NCBI RefSeq assembly: GCF_003254055.1
Contig: NZ_QKZT01000024.1
Span: 16,496 to 80,495 of the forward strand
DNA: 64,000 bases
Source of the DNA: Algoriphagus chordae
Lineage (GTDB): Bacteria; Bacteroidota; Bacteroidia; Cytophagales; Cyclobacteriaceae
Direction: 5' to 3'
The notes beneath the pieces are model-generated. The model saw nothing but the letters and a program-made list of their open reading frames with translations. It ran no database searches and was not told the DNA's origin. Shown here piece after piece: positions 7,993 to 16,560 of this stretch (positions are counted from its first letter, which is position 1; every line of letters starts with the position of its first letter). Both the position numbers and the translations under genes were made by a program.

Positions 7993-9591
7993 ATGACCTC
8001 ACTTAGTTATATTGATCTCTCAGTAATAGTGCTCTATCTCGTAGGGATAATTGTAGTTGGCCTATGGTTTTCGAGAAGAAAAAAGCAAACCAGTGAAGGC
8101 TATTTTTTAGCAGGAAAGACATTGACTTGGTCTGTCATCGGCGCCTCACTCTTTGCATCCAATATCTCTACCGTTCACTTAGTAGGACTGGCAGAATCGG
8201 GATTTATTGATGGCATAGTTTGGGGGAACTTCGAGTGGTTTTCTGCTTTTGAGCTATTAATTCTAGCCTTCGTTTTCATTCCTTTTTACTTAAGAACAAA
8301 AATAACCACACTACCAGAGTTTCTGGAAAAACGCTATGATCACCGCTCCAGGATGATTTTGGCAATTTTCAGCATACTAGCTGCACTCTTTATGCATATA
8401 GGTGTGAGCTTCTATGCCGGCGCGGTGGTTTTCGAGAAAGTATTCGGACTGGACATTGTTATTTCCATTCTTATTATCGCTGGAGCTACAGGGTTGTACA
8501 CTATTATCGGAGGTCTATCTTCGGTAGTTGTGACCGAAACAGTACAGACAGTCATCCTGATTTTGGGTTCTTTGACTATTACAGTTTTAGCAATATTCGC
8601 TCTTTCAGATGTGGGAATTCATTCCATGGCAGAACTTAAAGAAGTCGTCAGCGCGGATAGACTGCAAGCGGTGGCTTTTGACACAGAAGCCAAGGGATTT
8701 ACTTTCCCAGATATGCTTTTCTCTCATTTGATTTTGGGAATTTGGTACTGGTGTACGGATCAGACTATCGTGCAGCGGGTATTGGGAGCCAAATCCGAAA
8801 ATGAAGCAAAGCTCGGCGCCATATTCGCAGGTTTCCTCAAAATACTTCCAGTCTTTATCATGGTCGTTCCGGGAATCTTAGCCTTTGCATTATTCAGAGA
8901 AGAGATAGGTGAAGATACCAAATCTGTACTACCTATCCTGATCATGAACCTGATGCCTATTGGGCTGAAAGGACTGATGGTCGCTGCGCTTTTGGCAGCG
9001 GTGATGAGTAGTGTAGCTGCTGCACTGAATAGTTGCTCGACCTTATTGGTATTTGACGTTTTCGGCAGAATCAACCCCAATCTGACGGACCAGTCCAAAA
9101 TACGGATTGGTAGAATTTCCGCGGTAGTAGTGCTCGTAATAGCTGTAATCTGGTCGCCCTTTCTAGGGAACTTAGGAGCCATATTTGAACTCATCAATCA
9201 GATGTTTTCCATCTTCGCTCCATCTATAGTAGCAGTATTTCTATATGGAATTCTTTCGCCTAAAGGAACTTCAAGGGCGGCTTTCCTGACCTTATTGGCC
9301 GGGAGTTTATTCGCAGGAATCGTATTTATCGTAGAGAAATACATCCCAATCGGAGGAGTAGAAAACTTCATTTCCAGTGCAGACGGACTTAACATCAACT
9401 GGCTTCGCCAAACCTGCCTATTCTTTATAGTCTCTTCATTGATTTATTGGATAGTGAGCTGGACAGATAAAACTCCAATGATAATCTCAGGAGACTTCTA
9501 TCTCAAACTAGAAGGCTCCACCAAACAAACCAAGGTGCTGAGCATAGTCCTAGTGGCTATCATGATCTGCATTTACCTCATTTTCTACTAA
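7993..9591 (+). CDS. Sodium:solute symporter (SSS/SGLT family)
   Basis: 532-residue inner-membrane transporter of the SSS family, expected to bring a mono- or oligosaccharide (or sugar acid) into the cytoplasm with Na+. About 13-14 hydrophobic segments can be traced. The N-terminus shows the family pattern: a first helix followed by RRKKQTSEGYFLAGK, then T-W-x-V-I-G-A-S-L-F-A-S-N-I-S-T-V-H, typical of sugar-type SSS members. Later blocks GIWYWCTDQ, IVQRVLGAK and AALMSS-type AAVMSSVAAALNS fit the same group. It is followed at 18 bp by a sulfatase, so it probably imports a desulfated sugar from the same breakdown pathway. In this context L-fucose or a related sugar is a reasonable guess, but the sequence alone does not prove it. 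Confidence 0.93.
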   Translation: MTSLSYIDLSVIVLYLVGIIVVGLWFSRRKKQTSEGYFLAGKTLTWSVIGASLFASNISTVHLVGLAESGFIDGIVWGNFEWFSAFELLILAFVFIPFYLRTKITTLPEFLEKRYDHRSRMILAIFSILAALFMHIGVSFYAGAVVFEKVFGLDIVISILIIAGATGLYTIIGGLSSVVVTETVQTVILILGSLTITVLAIFALSDVGIHSMAELKEVVSADRLQAVAFDTEAKGFTFPDMLFSHLILGIWYWCTDQTIVQRVLGAKSENEAKLGAIFAGFLKILPVFIMVVPGILAFALFREEIGEDTKSVLPILIMNLMPIGLKGLMVAALLAAVMSSVAAALNSCSTLLVFDVFGRINPNLTDQSKIRIGRISAVVVLVIAVIWSPFLGNLGAIFELINQMFSIFAPSIVAVFLYGILSPKGTSRAAFLTLLAGSLFAGIVFIVEKYIPIGGVENFISSADGLNINWLRQTCLFFIVSSLIYWIVSWTDKTPMIISGDFYLKLEGSTKQTKVLSIVLVAIMICIYLIFY

Positions 9592-9609
9592 GTCCGTTCT
9601 AAGAACCTT

Positions 9610-11169
9610 ATGAGAATTAACAAAACACATTATATATCCATTTTAGTCATTGCAGTCTTTGCCCTAGCAGCTTTTTCCTTTGCAAAGAAAAATGAACTGA
9701 AAAGCAAGAAATCGAAGCCCAATGTGATCATCATTCTGGCCGATGATCTGGGCTATGGAGATCCTGAGGTATACAATCCAGACTCTAAAATCCCTACGCC
9801 AAATATCAATGCGTTAGCTAAAAGTGGCATTAGATTTACAGATGCGCATAGCCCAAGTGCGGTATGTACTCCTACACGATACGGACTTCTTACAGGGCAA
9901 TATTCCTGGAGAACCGCTTTGGAAAATGGCGTTTTATTGTACTGGGACAAACCTCTGATCGATCAAAACAGACAAACTATCGCCACCATGCTTAAAGAAA
10001 GCGGCTACAATACTGCTGCTATCGGCAAATGGCATTTGGGCTGGCTGTGGTCTGATGAGCGGGGAAAAGATGTAAATGACACGCTTAGTGTAATGCCACA
10101 TGACGCAAAGTTGCGTCAGCCCTTAGCCGATAAAATAGACTTTACAAAAGCTCTTGGTGGTGGCCCGACCACCGTTGGGTTTGATTATTACTTCGGAGAC
10201 GATGTGCCAAATTACGCTCCTTATGCATTTTTCGAGAACGACAAGCTTCTCCAAATTCCTGACATGATCAAACCAGACTCTGTCTATGGAAATCCAGGAC
10301 CTATGTATAGCGGTTGGGATTTACGCGCAGTCATGCCTACGATCACTGAAAAAGCAGAAAAGTACATAGAGGAACAGGCTGATTCCAAAAATCCTTTCTT
10401 CATGTATTTTGCGCTTACGGCTCCTCACACTCCTATCGCTCCTGCGGGAGAATTCCAGGGGACTACCAAAATCGGCCCTTATGGTGACTATGTGCATCAG
10501 GTAGACTACACGGTTGGCCAGATAGTAAAAGCGCTGGAAAAATCGGGTCAGCTGGAAAACACGCTGATCATCTTCACTTCAGACAATGGCTCTCCTCAGC
10601 GGGATGGCACAGGAATGTCGGGGGCAGTTGGATCGGTGAAAGCATCCGGACATGACCCGAGCAAGCCATACAGAGGAACAAAAGCAGATATTTTTGAAGG
10701 TGGACATCGTGTGCCCTTCATCGTGTCTTGGCCTGGAACTATTAAAAACAATCAAGTCAATTCTCAGCTTTTCGGCTTGAATGATGTGATTTCTACCCTA
10801 GCGGGAATTACAGGAAACAGCAAAAAAAATAGTCAATTTGAAGATAGCATGGACTTTAGCTCCGTTTTGTTAGGCAAAACTGACAAGCCCGTACGGGAGG
10901 ATATTATCAACCATTCTGCCCATGGATCATTTGCGATCAGAAAAGGTGAATGGAAACTAATCATGACTGAAGGCTCAGGTGGGTGGACAAAAGTCGCTCC
11001 GGCAGCAAATGGGAAAAAGCTTCCTCCAATCCAACTTTACAACCTAGAAAAGGATCCGCAGGAGTTAAACAATCTTCAAGCAGAATACCCAGAACTTGTC
11101 AAAGAAATGTCTGCAAAGCTCGAAATATATAAGACACAAGGCTACAGCAACCCTGATTTCAGCAAATAA
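9610..11169 (+). CDS. Secreted formylglycine-dependent sulfatase (S1 family)
   Basis: 519-residue sulfatase with an N-terminal membrane or signal segment (hydrophobic residues about 9-25) and no clear lipobox Cys, so periplasmic or membrane-anchored. Metal site Asp45-Asp46, signature C-T-P-T-R with Cys86 and Thr in place of the usual Ser, GKWHLGW near 134, and T-S-D-N-G near 325. Shared blocks with the sulfatase at 371-1915 (GFDYYFGD, NYAPYAFFEND) show the same subfamily. It sits 18 bp after the symporter and overlaps nothing; the Gfo/Idh/MocA gene starts 7 bp after its stop, so these are one operon. The C-x-P-x-R variant is still accepted by known anaerobic maturases. Confidence 0.93.
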   Translation: MRINKTHYISILVIAVFALAAFSFAKKNELKSKKSKPNVIIILADDLGYGDPEVYNPDSKIPTPNINALAKSGIRFTDAHSPSAVCTPTRYGLLTGQYSWRTALENGVLLYWDKPLIDQNRQTIATMLKESGYNTAAIGKWHLGWLWSDERGKDVNDTLSVMPHDAKLRQPLADKIDFTKALGGGPTTVGFDYYFGDDVPNYAPYAFFENDKLLQIPDMIKPDSVYGNPGPMYSGWDLRAVMPTITEKAEKYIEEQADSKNPFFMYFALTAPHTPIAPAGEFQGTTKIGPYGDYVHQVDYTVGQIVKALEKSGQLENTLIIFTSDNGSPQRDGTGMSGAVGSVKASGHDPSKPYRGTKADIFEGGHRVPFIVSWPGTIKNNQVNSQLFGLNDVISTLAGITGNSKKNSQFEDSMDFSSVLLGKTDKPVREDIINHSAHGSFAIRKGEWKLIMTEGSGGWTKVAPAANGKKLPPIQLYNLEKDPQELNNLQAEYPELVKEMSAKLEIYKTQGYSNPDFSK

Positions 11170-11176
11170 ACTACCC

Positions 11177-12250
11177 ATGGAAATCAATCAAAAACCTTTA
11201 CTTCCCTCCAATTCCCGACCGATAGCAATTATTGGCGCTGGCGGGATAGTAGTGGAAGCTCATCTTCCGGCATATACGTTGGCAGGATGGCAGGTGATGG
11301 GGATTTTTGATTTGGATGAATCCAAAGCAGAAGCTGCTCTATCAAAATTCCCGATAGTCTCCAAGAAGTTTGCAGACCTAGGAGAATTGATCAAAACCGC
11401 ATCCGATCAACAAGCAGTGTTTGATTTAGCTGTCCCAGCAGATCAGATTGTGTCGATTCTACAGGAATTGCCAGATGGTTCTGCTGTTTTGATCCAGAAG
11501 CCAATGGGCGAAACACTGGCTGGAGCTGCAGAAATCCACGAGATCTGCCAGCGCAAGAAGCTGATCGCGGCAATGAACTTCCAATTGAAGTTTGCTCCCT
11601 ACATGCTTGCTGCAAAGGACATGGTGAATAAAGGATTGCTAGGAGACATCTATGATTTAGAACTAAAAGTCTGCGTCTACACTCCTTGGGATCTTTGGGG
11701 TTTTCTCAAGGAAAAACCAAGAATGGAAGTTCTCTATCACAGCGTACACTACTTGGATTTGATCCGCTCATTTCTTGGAAATCCCTCCGCAGTGCATGCC
11801 AGCCTTAGTCGGCATCCGAAAATGAAGGATTTAGCAGATACACGAAGCTCCATCATTCTCGATTACGACGAATTCACTCAGGCTAGAATTTTAACAAATC
11901 ATGGCCATGAGTTTGGCGTGAAAAATCAAGAATCCTATTTCAAAATCGAAGGAACAAAAGGTGCTATTAAAATCACCATTGGCCTGTCGCTCGATTATCC
12001 AAAAGGTCAGCCAGCGAAAATGGAGTATTGTCTTTTGGACGATCAAGAGGGCTGGAAAGAATTCCCGCTTTCTGGAGGCTGGTTTCCACATGCATTTATC
12101 GGCACGATGGCAGCCTTACAAGTTAAACTCGAAAATCCTGGTGCGCACTTAAGAAATAGTACATCCGACGCTTTCCAAACCATGAAACTGGTGGAAGTAG
12201 TCTATCAGGCCTCACAATCAAGCGGAACATCATTCGAAAAAATTAGCTAA
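11177..12250 (+). CDS. Gfo/Idh/MocA-family oxidoreductase
   Basis: 357-residue NAD(P)-dependent sugar dehydrogenase-type protein. The Rossmann motif is I-G-A-G-G-I near residues 23-28 and the family catalytic lysine is in V-L-I-Q-K-P-M. The ORF stays open upstream to 11096, inside the sulfatase gene. I chose ATG 11177 because it gives the normal N-terminus just before the Rossmann strand and avoids a long overlap. No signal peptide, so cytoplasmic. Within a fucose-type locus it may oxidise a released sugar (for example L-fucose to its lactone) or act on a modified sugar; the substrate is inferred only from context. The next sulfatase starts 3 bp after its stop, indicating tight co-transcription. 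Confidence 0.88.
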   Translation: MEINQKPLLPSNSRPIAIIGAGGIVVEAHLPAYTLAGWQVMGIFDLDESKAEAALSKFPIVSKKFADLGELIKTASDQQAVFDLAVPADQIVSILQELPDGSAVLIQKPMGETLAGAAEIHEICQRKKLIAAMNFQLKFAPYMLAAKDMVNKGLLGDIYDLELKVCVYTPWDLWGFLKEKPRMEVLYHSVHYLDLIRSFLGNPSAVHASLSRHPKMKDLADTRSSIILDYDEFTQARILTNHGHEFGVKNQESYFKIEGTKGAIKITIGLSLDYPKGQPAKMEYCLLDDQEGWKEFPLSGGWFPHAFIGTMAALQVKLENPGAHLRNSTSDAFQTMKLVEVVYQASQSSGTSFEKIS

Positions 12251-12253
12251 TAC

Positions 12254-13699
12254 ATGAAAAAATTACTGTTCCTAGCATCTGTTCTTCTTTCGCTTAGCGC
12301 TTTTTCCCAGCAAAAGAAAAAACCGAATATCCTGTTTATCATCTCTGATGATCTGACTACTACAGCCATCGGAGCCTACGGAAATCCAGTCCCTAAAACT
12401 CCCGCCATCGATCAGTTGGCGAAGGAAAGCACGGTTTTTACCCGAGCTTATACGCAATATCCAGTTTGTGGACCATCCAGAGCTTCATTCATGTTTGGCT
12501 ATTATCCGAATGCCACACAAACCTATGGCTATGTAAGTGGACGCGAAAATGTAGGCCCAGACAGAGCTTCGTTGACAGAGCTTTTCAAGCAAAACGGCTA
12601 TTACACCGCCCGAGTGAGCAAAATCTATCACATGGGTGTTCCTATCGATATAGAAACTGGATCAGATGGAAAAGACGATCCTGCTTCTTGGACTGAGAAA
12701 TTCAACTCTCAGGGCCCAGAATGGAAAGCTGAAGGAGAGGCTGAATTGGTGCAAAATAATGCAGACGGTAGCATCGAGAGAAAAGGTGGAAATGTAATGA
12801 CTATCGTGCAGGCTTCCGGTGGAGACCTGGCGCATTCTGATGGAAAAACAGCTGAAAAAGCATCCGAGCTCCTGCGCACTCACAAGGACAAGCCCTTCTT
12901 TTTGGCAGTAGGATTTGTGAGACCTCACGTACCTTTTGTGGCTCCTGCGGAGTATTTCTCCCCTTTTCCATACGAAGGAATTAAGCTTCCAACTCAAGTG
13001 GAAAATGACTGGGATGATATCCCTGAGCGTGGCATCAACTACGTGACCAGTGTAAATGCTGATATGAATGACGTGCAAAAGCAGAAAGCTATCGCTGCTT
13101 ATTATGCCTCGGTTTCATACATGGATGCGCAGGTGGGCAAGGTGCTGAAGACCCTGAAAGAAGAAGGATTGGAAGACAATACAATTGTGATTTTTACTTC
13201 GGATCATGGATTCCACTTGGATGAGCATGAGTTCTGGATGAAAGTAAGCCTTCACGAAGAATCAGTGAAAGTACCGATGATGATCAAGGTGCCTGGCAAA
13301 AAACCGGCAGTTGCGAACTCCTTCACAGAGCTACTTGACCTCTATCCCACGCTAGCTGAGCTGGCAGGATTGGATTACCCAAAAGGGATTCAGGGAAAAA
13401 GCTTAGTACCAATTCTGAAGAATCCTAAGAAGAAGGTTCGGGATTTCGCTTTCTCGGTAACACAGGGAGGAAAGTCATTTTTGATCCGCACAGACAAGTG
13501 GGCCTATATCCAATATGATGAGGATGCAGGTGCAGGAATGGAGCTTTATGACATGGAAACTGATCCTATGCAGTTCACAAACTTGGCTAAAGAAGCTTCG
13601 CATCAATCAGTCGTAAAAGAAATGCAAGCCAAGCTCGCCAAAAAACTCGCTGAGGTAAGAAAGAATGATCTAGGTATTAATTATAAGGCATCGAAATGA
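12254..13699 (+). CDS. Iduronate-2-sulfatase-like sulfatase (S1_7-like)
   Basis: 481-residue exported sulfatase with a classical signal peptide ending S-A-F-S-Q (about residue 19). Asp32-Asp33-Leu metal motif, signature C-G-P-S-R with Cys72, Y-x-A-R-V-S-K-I-Y-H in place of GKWH, F-V-R-P-H-V-P-F and T-S-D-H-G-F-H-L-D-E-H. These blocks follow the human iduronate-2-sulfatase/S1_7 pattern. S1_7 members act on 2-O- or 3-O-sulfated uronic acids or hexoses, so it may cleave a position different from the other sulfatases here. It begins 3 bp after the Gfo/Idh/MocA gene. Family call is good; regiospecificity unknown. Confidence 0.92.
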   Translation: MKKLLFLASVLLSLSAFSQQKKKPNILFIISDDLTTTAIGAYGNPVPKTPAIDQLAKESTVFTRAYTQYPVCGPSRASFMFGYYPNATQTYGYVSGRENVGPDRASLTELFKQNGYYTARVSKIYHMGVPIDIETGSDGKDDPASWTEKFNSQGPEWKAEGEAELVQNNADGSIERKGGNVMTIVQASGGDLAHSDGKTAEKASELLRTHKDKPFFLAVGFVRPHVPFVAPAEYFSPFPYEGIKLPTQVENDWDDIPERGINYVTSVNADMNDVQKQKAIAAYYASVSYMDAQVGKVLKTLKEEGLEDNTIVIFTSDHGFHLDEHEFWMKVSLHEESVKVPMMIKVPGKKPAVANSFTELLDLYPTLAELAGLDYPKGIQGKSLVPILKNPKKKVRDFAFSVTQGGKSFLIRTDKWAYIQYDEDAGAGMELYDMETDPMQFTNLAKEASHQSVVKEMQAKLAKKLAEVRKNDLGINYKASK

Positions 13700-13725
13700 T
13701 CATTTTTTTGTAAAACAATTCATAA

Positions 13726-15042
13726 ATGAAGACTTCACAAACAGAGATAAAAGCACAACATATTCTAACTACAAGATCCGCGAAAATCTGCGCATTTTTC
13801 TGCGAAGATCTGTGGGAAGTCTTCTGGAACTTTCGAAAAAAATTAGCCCTAGCATGCCTCCTAATTTCCTTGTCTGGAATTGCTACCGCACAGTTCCAGG
13901 TGAAGTCCTTACCCGTTTCCGCGGAACTCAAGAAAGGTGAGGAAAGTCAATTTCTGGATGGTCCTTCGATATTGAAGCTCAAAGATTACTTCGTCTGGGG
14001 TGGATCTGCAGTGAAAGGAAAAGATGGAAAATATCACATGCTTTTTGCCATGTGGGAAAGTGGTACCGGTAAAGCTAGCTTCTCGCAAAGCTGGGTACTG
14101 GAAAGCAAAATCGGCTACGCTGTCTCTGATTTCCCGGATCGTGATTTCAAATTCCAAAAAATCATCCTCAAAGGAGCCCGATACAATGGGGATCCAGAAG
14201 CTTGGGATGCGCAAGGCGTTCACAATCCGCACGTCAAAGAATTTGACGGAAGCTTCTACTTATACTACATCGGAGGAAAAGATCCGGGTAAGAAAATTGC
14301 TCCAGATGTAGATAAAAGAAACCGCGTTCAGCAAAGTCAACAAATCGGAGTTATTCAGTTCGATTCCTTTGAAGACCTAGTAGCAGGAAATTTCAAACGT
14401 GCAGCCAAGCCGCTGTTGAGTCCGAGAACACGCGTTAAAAAAAATAATGTAGTGAGTCCCTCGCCTGAAGGAACTGTAGCCAAGCCAGATAACCTGATCG
14501 TGGTGAATCCCTCTGTGGACTACAATCCAAAGACAAAGGAATACATGCTTTTCTTCAAAGGAAACATCTATGAACCGTCATGGAAAGGAGTGCATGGCGT
14601 AGCGACTGGACCTACCCCTATGGGACCATTTACTGCTAGAGATGAATTCATTTTCGATGTCCGCATGCCTGATGGAAAAATGGCAAGTACCGAAGATCCT
14701 TATGTTTGGTTCTCAACAAAATACGACTGCTTCTTTGCTGTAGTGAAAGATTTCACCGGCGTTGTCGCAAAAAGCGAGAAGAAAGTCCTGGCAATACTTA
14801 AATCTGAAGATGGTATCAATTGGGAAATCACAAGCGAACCACTCTTTATGAAAAGGGAAGTTACCCTCGAAAATGGACAGACCATTCAGCTTGACAGACT
14901 GGAGCGACCGCAACTTCTGCTAAGTGAAGACGGCACTCCATTGTACCTCTATTGCGCAGCGGCAGTTGACAATGTCAATCCAAAAACCGACGGAAGCTCA
15001 TTCAATATACAGATACCACTCGCAGTAAACCCTGCAAACTAA
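13726..15042 (+). CDS. Secreted beta-propeller glycoside hydrolase-like protein (GH43/GH117-type fold)
   Basis: 438-residue protein predicted to be a five-bladed beta-propeller glycosidase. Repeated blade motifs are visible: FVWGGSAV..DGKYHMLFA, HNPHV..FDGSFYLYYIG, NPSVDYN, STEDPYVW and LERPQLLL. They recur in the paralogue at 16561-17643. No GH number can be given from sight. The signal peptide (KKLALACLLISLSGIATAQ) starts only around residue 39. The preceding residues are encoded by a stretch (about 13770-13830) that looks like a common intergenic repeat, GATCCGCGAAAATCTGCG. There is no in-frame ATG closer to the signal peptide, so either the repeat was captured as an N-terminal extension or a non-ATG start is used. 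Downstream is an L-fuconate dehydratase gene. Confidence 0.82.
   Translation: MKTSQTEIKAQHILTTRSAKICAFFCEDLWEVFWNFRKKLALACLLISLSGIATAQFQVKSLPVSAELKKGEESQFLDGPSILKLKDYFVWGGSAVKGKDGKYHMLFAMWESGTGKASFSQSWVLESKIGYAVSDFPDRDFKFQKIILKGARYNGDPEAWDAQGVHNPHVKEFDGSFYLYYIGGKDPGKKIAPDVDKRNRVQQSQQIGVIQFDSFEDLVAGNFKRAAKPLLSPRTRVKKNNVVSPSPEGTVAKPDNLIVVNPSVDYNPKTKEYMLFFKGNIYEPSWKGVHGVATGPTPMGPFTARDEFIFDVRMPDGKMASTEDPYVWFSTKYDCFFAVVKDFTGVVAKSEKKVLAILKSEDGINWEITSEPLFMKREVTLENGQTIQLDRLERPQLLLSEDGTPLYLYCAAAVDNVNPKTDGSSFNIQIPLAVNPAN
13770..13830. repeat. Intergenic-type repeat inside the 5' end of a gene
   Basis: Sequence of the type GATCCGCGAAAATCTGCGCA...CTGCGAAGATCTGTGGGAA resembles the widespread Bacteroidota intergenic 'ATCCGCGNAAATCTGCG' repeat. 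Here it overlaps the first about 35 codons of the gene at 13726, ahead of the signal peptide. Confidence 0.5.
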
Positions 15043-15101
15043 CTTCAAACCAAACAACCACAACTGCTCTAACCGTAATTGCACACATTAACTTTTCGAA
15101 G

Positions 15102-16352
15102 ATGAAGAAATCTATTGTAATAAAAAAAGCCCATTCCAATGACACACGTTTTGATCTAAAAGACGGAGCGGGTTCAGATGCCGTTCATACCAGTCCTGTA
15201 TATGCATACGCCGTTTGCAAGCTAGCTACAGATTCAAATCTAGAAGGTGTAGGACTGGCATTTACCTTGGGTTCGGGCAATAAAATCGTTTGTCAGGCCA
15301 TAGACTACTTGGTCAAACACATAGAAGGAAAAGAGATCTATGAACTAATGTCGGACTTTGGTACCACTTACAAGAAAATGGCGGATGATCCGAACTTCCG
15401 ATGGCTCGGGCCACACAAAGGAGTGGTGCAACTGGCATTGGCGGCAATAGTGAACGCTTGCTATGATCTATGGGCAAAAGCAGAAGGTATACCACTTTGG
15501 AAATTACTTACGGATTTGAGTCCTGAGCAATTGGTAAACACGCTTGACTTCTCTTATTACGAAGATATTTTACCTAGAGAAGAAGCTATAGCCCTGATCA
15601 AAAATCAAAGAACTGGCATTATTGAGCGAGAGTCTATTATCAAATCTGGATACCCGGGATATGACACGTCGATTGGCTGGTTCAATTACACGGATGACCA
15701 GGTACTTCGCAATGTGGAAGTAGCCATGAGCAATGGATTCACAGCGATGAAGCTGAAAGTAGGAGCTCAAAATCCAGATCGTGACATCAGAAGAGCTGAA
15801 TTGGTCCGAAAAGTAGCTGGAGATCAGGCCACCATCATGTTTGATGCAAACCAACAATGGACTTTGCCACAAGCTATAGATGTATGTACCAAACTGAAAG
15901 AATTAAATCCCTATTGGATCGAGGAGCCTACGCATCCGGATGATGTCTATGCGCATGTAGCTTTGGCAAAAGCAGTAGATGTACCCCTTGCACTCGGAGA
16001 GCACGTTCCGAATAAGATAATTTTCAAAAACTTCATCCAATCCGGATGCATGTCCTTCAACCAGGTAGATGCAGTAAGAGTAGGTGGAGTTTCAGAGTTT
16101 ATCCTAATCAGTTTACTTTCCCGAAAATTCAATATCCCTGTAGTCCCTCACGTAGGTGACATGGGACAGATTCACCAGCACTTGGTATTGTTCAATCATA
16201 TTACGCTTGGGCATCCGGCTTTGCTATTGGAGCACATCCCACATTTACGTGATTACTTCAAACACCCAGTCTTGATCTCAGACGGGAAATACCAAACTCC
16301 TATGGAACCAGGTATGAGTGCAGATCTTTTGCATTACGAATATTCCTATTAA
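15102..16352 (+). CDS. fucD: L-fuconate dehydratase (enolase superfamily)
   Basis: 416-residue cytoplasmic enzyme of the mandelate-racemase subgroup of the enolase superfamily. It should convert L-fuconate to 2-keto-3-deoxy-L-fuconate in the non-phosphorylating fucose pathway. Residue landmarks: K-L-K (about 217-219) as general base, metal ligands in M-F-D-A-N-Q-Q-W (Asp248), W-I-E-E-P-T-H-P-D-D (about 272) and L-G-E-H-V-P-N-K (about 298), then P-H-V-G-D-M-G (about 350) and L-L-E-H. The N-terminal TRFDLKDGAGSDA block and G-L-A-F-T-L-G-S-G-N are characteristic of the fuconate dehydratase/ENOSF1 branch. Slightly shorter than the usual about 440 residues. Other family acid sugars (such as L-galactonate) are possible. 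With the GH95 enzyme at 25449-28091 it argues for fucose as an end product. Confidence 0.85.
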   Translation: MKKSIVIKKAHSNDTRFDLKDGAGSDAVHTSPVYAYAVCKLATDSNLEGVGLAFTLGSGNKIVCQAIDYLVKHIEGKEIYELMSDFGTTYKKMADDPNFRWLGPHKGVVQLALAAIVNACYDLWAKAEGIPLWKLLTDLSPEQLVNTLDFSYYEDILPREEAIALIKNQRTGIIERESIIKSGYPGYDTSIGWFNYTDDQVLRNVEVAMSNGFTAMKLKVGAQNPDRDIRRAELVRKVAGDQATIMFDANQQWTLPQAIDVCTKLKELNPYWIEEPTHPDDVYAHVALAKAVDVPLALGEHVPNKIIFKNFIQSGCMSFNQVDAVRVGGVSEFILISLLSRKFNIPVVPHVGDMGQIHQHLVLFNHITLGHPALLLEHIPHLRDYFKHPVLISDGKYQTPMEPGMSADLLHYEYSY

Positions 16353-16358
16353 AACATG

Positions 16359-16530
16359 ACTATCCGCAATAATACTGGTATCCATAATTTCTTTGCTTAG
16401 CTGGCTGGAAGACCGAAGACGGGTGACTCCCGCCTATCGAGACAGGCAGAAGCGGCCACAATTCTTAAGTTTAACATATCCTATATTGCTTTTGCATTCT
16501 TACTGGAATAAAAGCGGCTATACACATTCA
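16359..16530 (+). repeat. Dispersed intergenic repeat, copy 2
   Basis: Matches 29759-29920 and, in inverse orientation, 4095-4226. Shared blocks: GACTATCCGCAATAAT, TTTCTTTG, GGCTGGAAGACC, GAAGCGGCC, TTAAGTTTAACATATC and AAAGCGG.TATACA. The central palindrome has changed to CTCCCGCCTATCGAGACAGG. It fills the gap before the gene at 16561. Confidence 0.75.
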
Positions 16531-16560
16531 AAAGACACCTACACTTTGACCTAGTCAAAA

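Noticed and set aside
11096..11176. Longer N-terminus for the Gfo/Idh/MocA protein
   Set aside because: The extra 27 residues overlap the sulfatase and do not resemble the family; ATG 11177 fits the Rossmann start.
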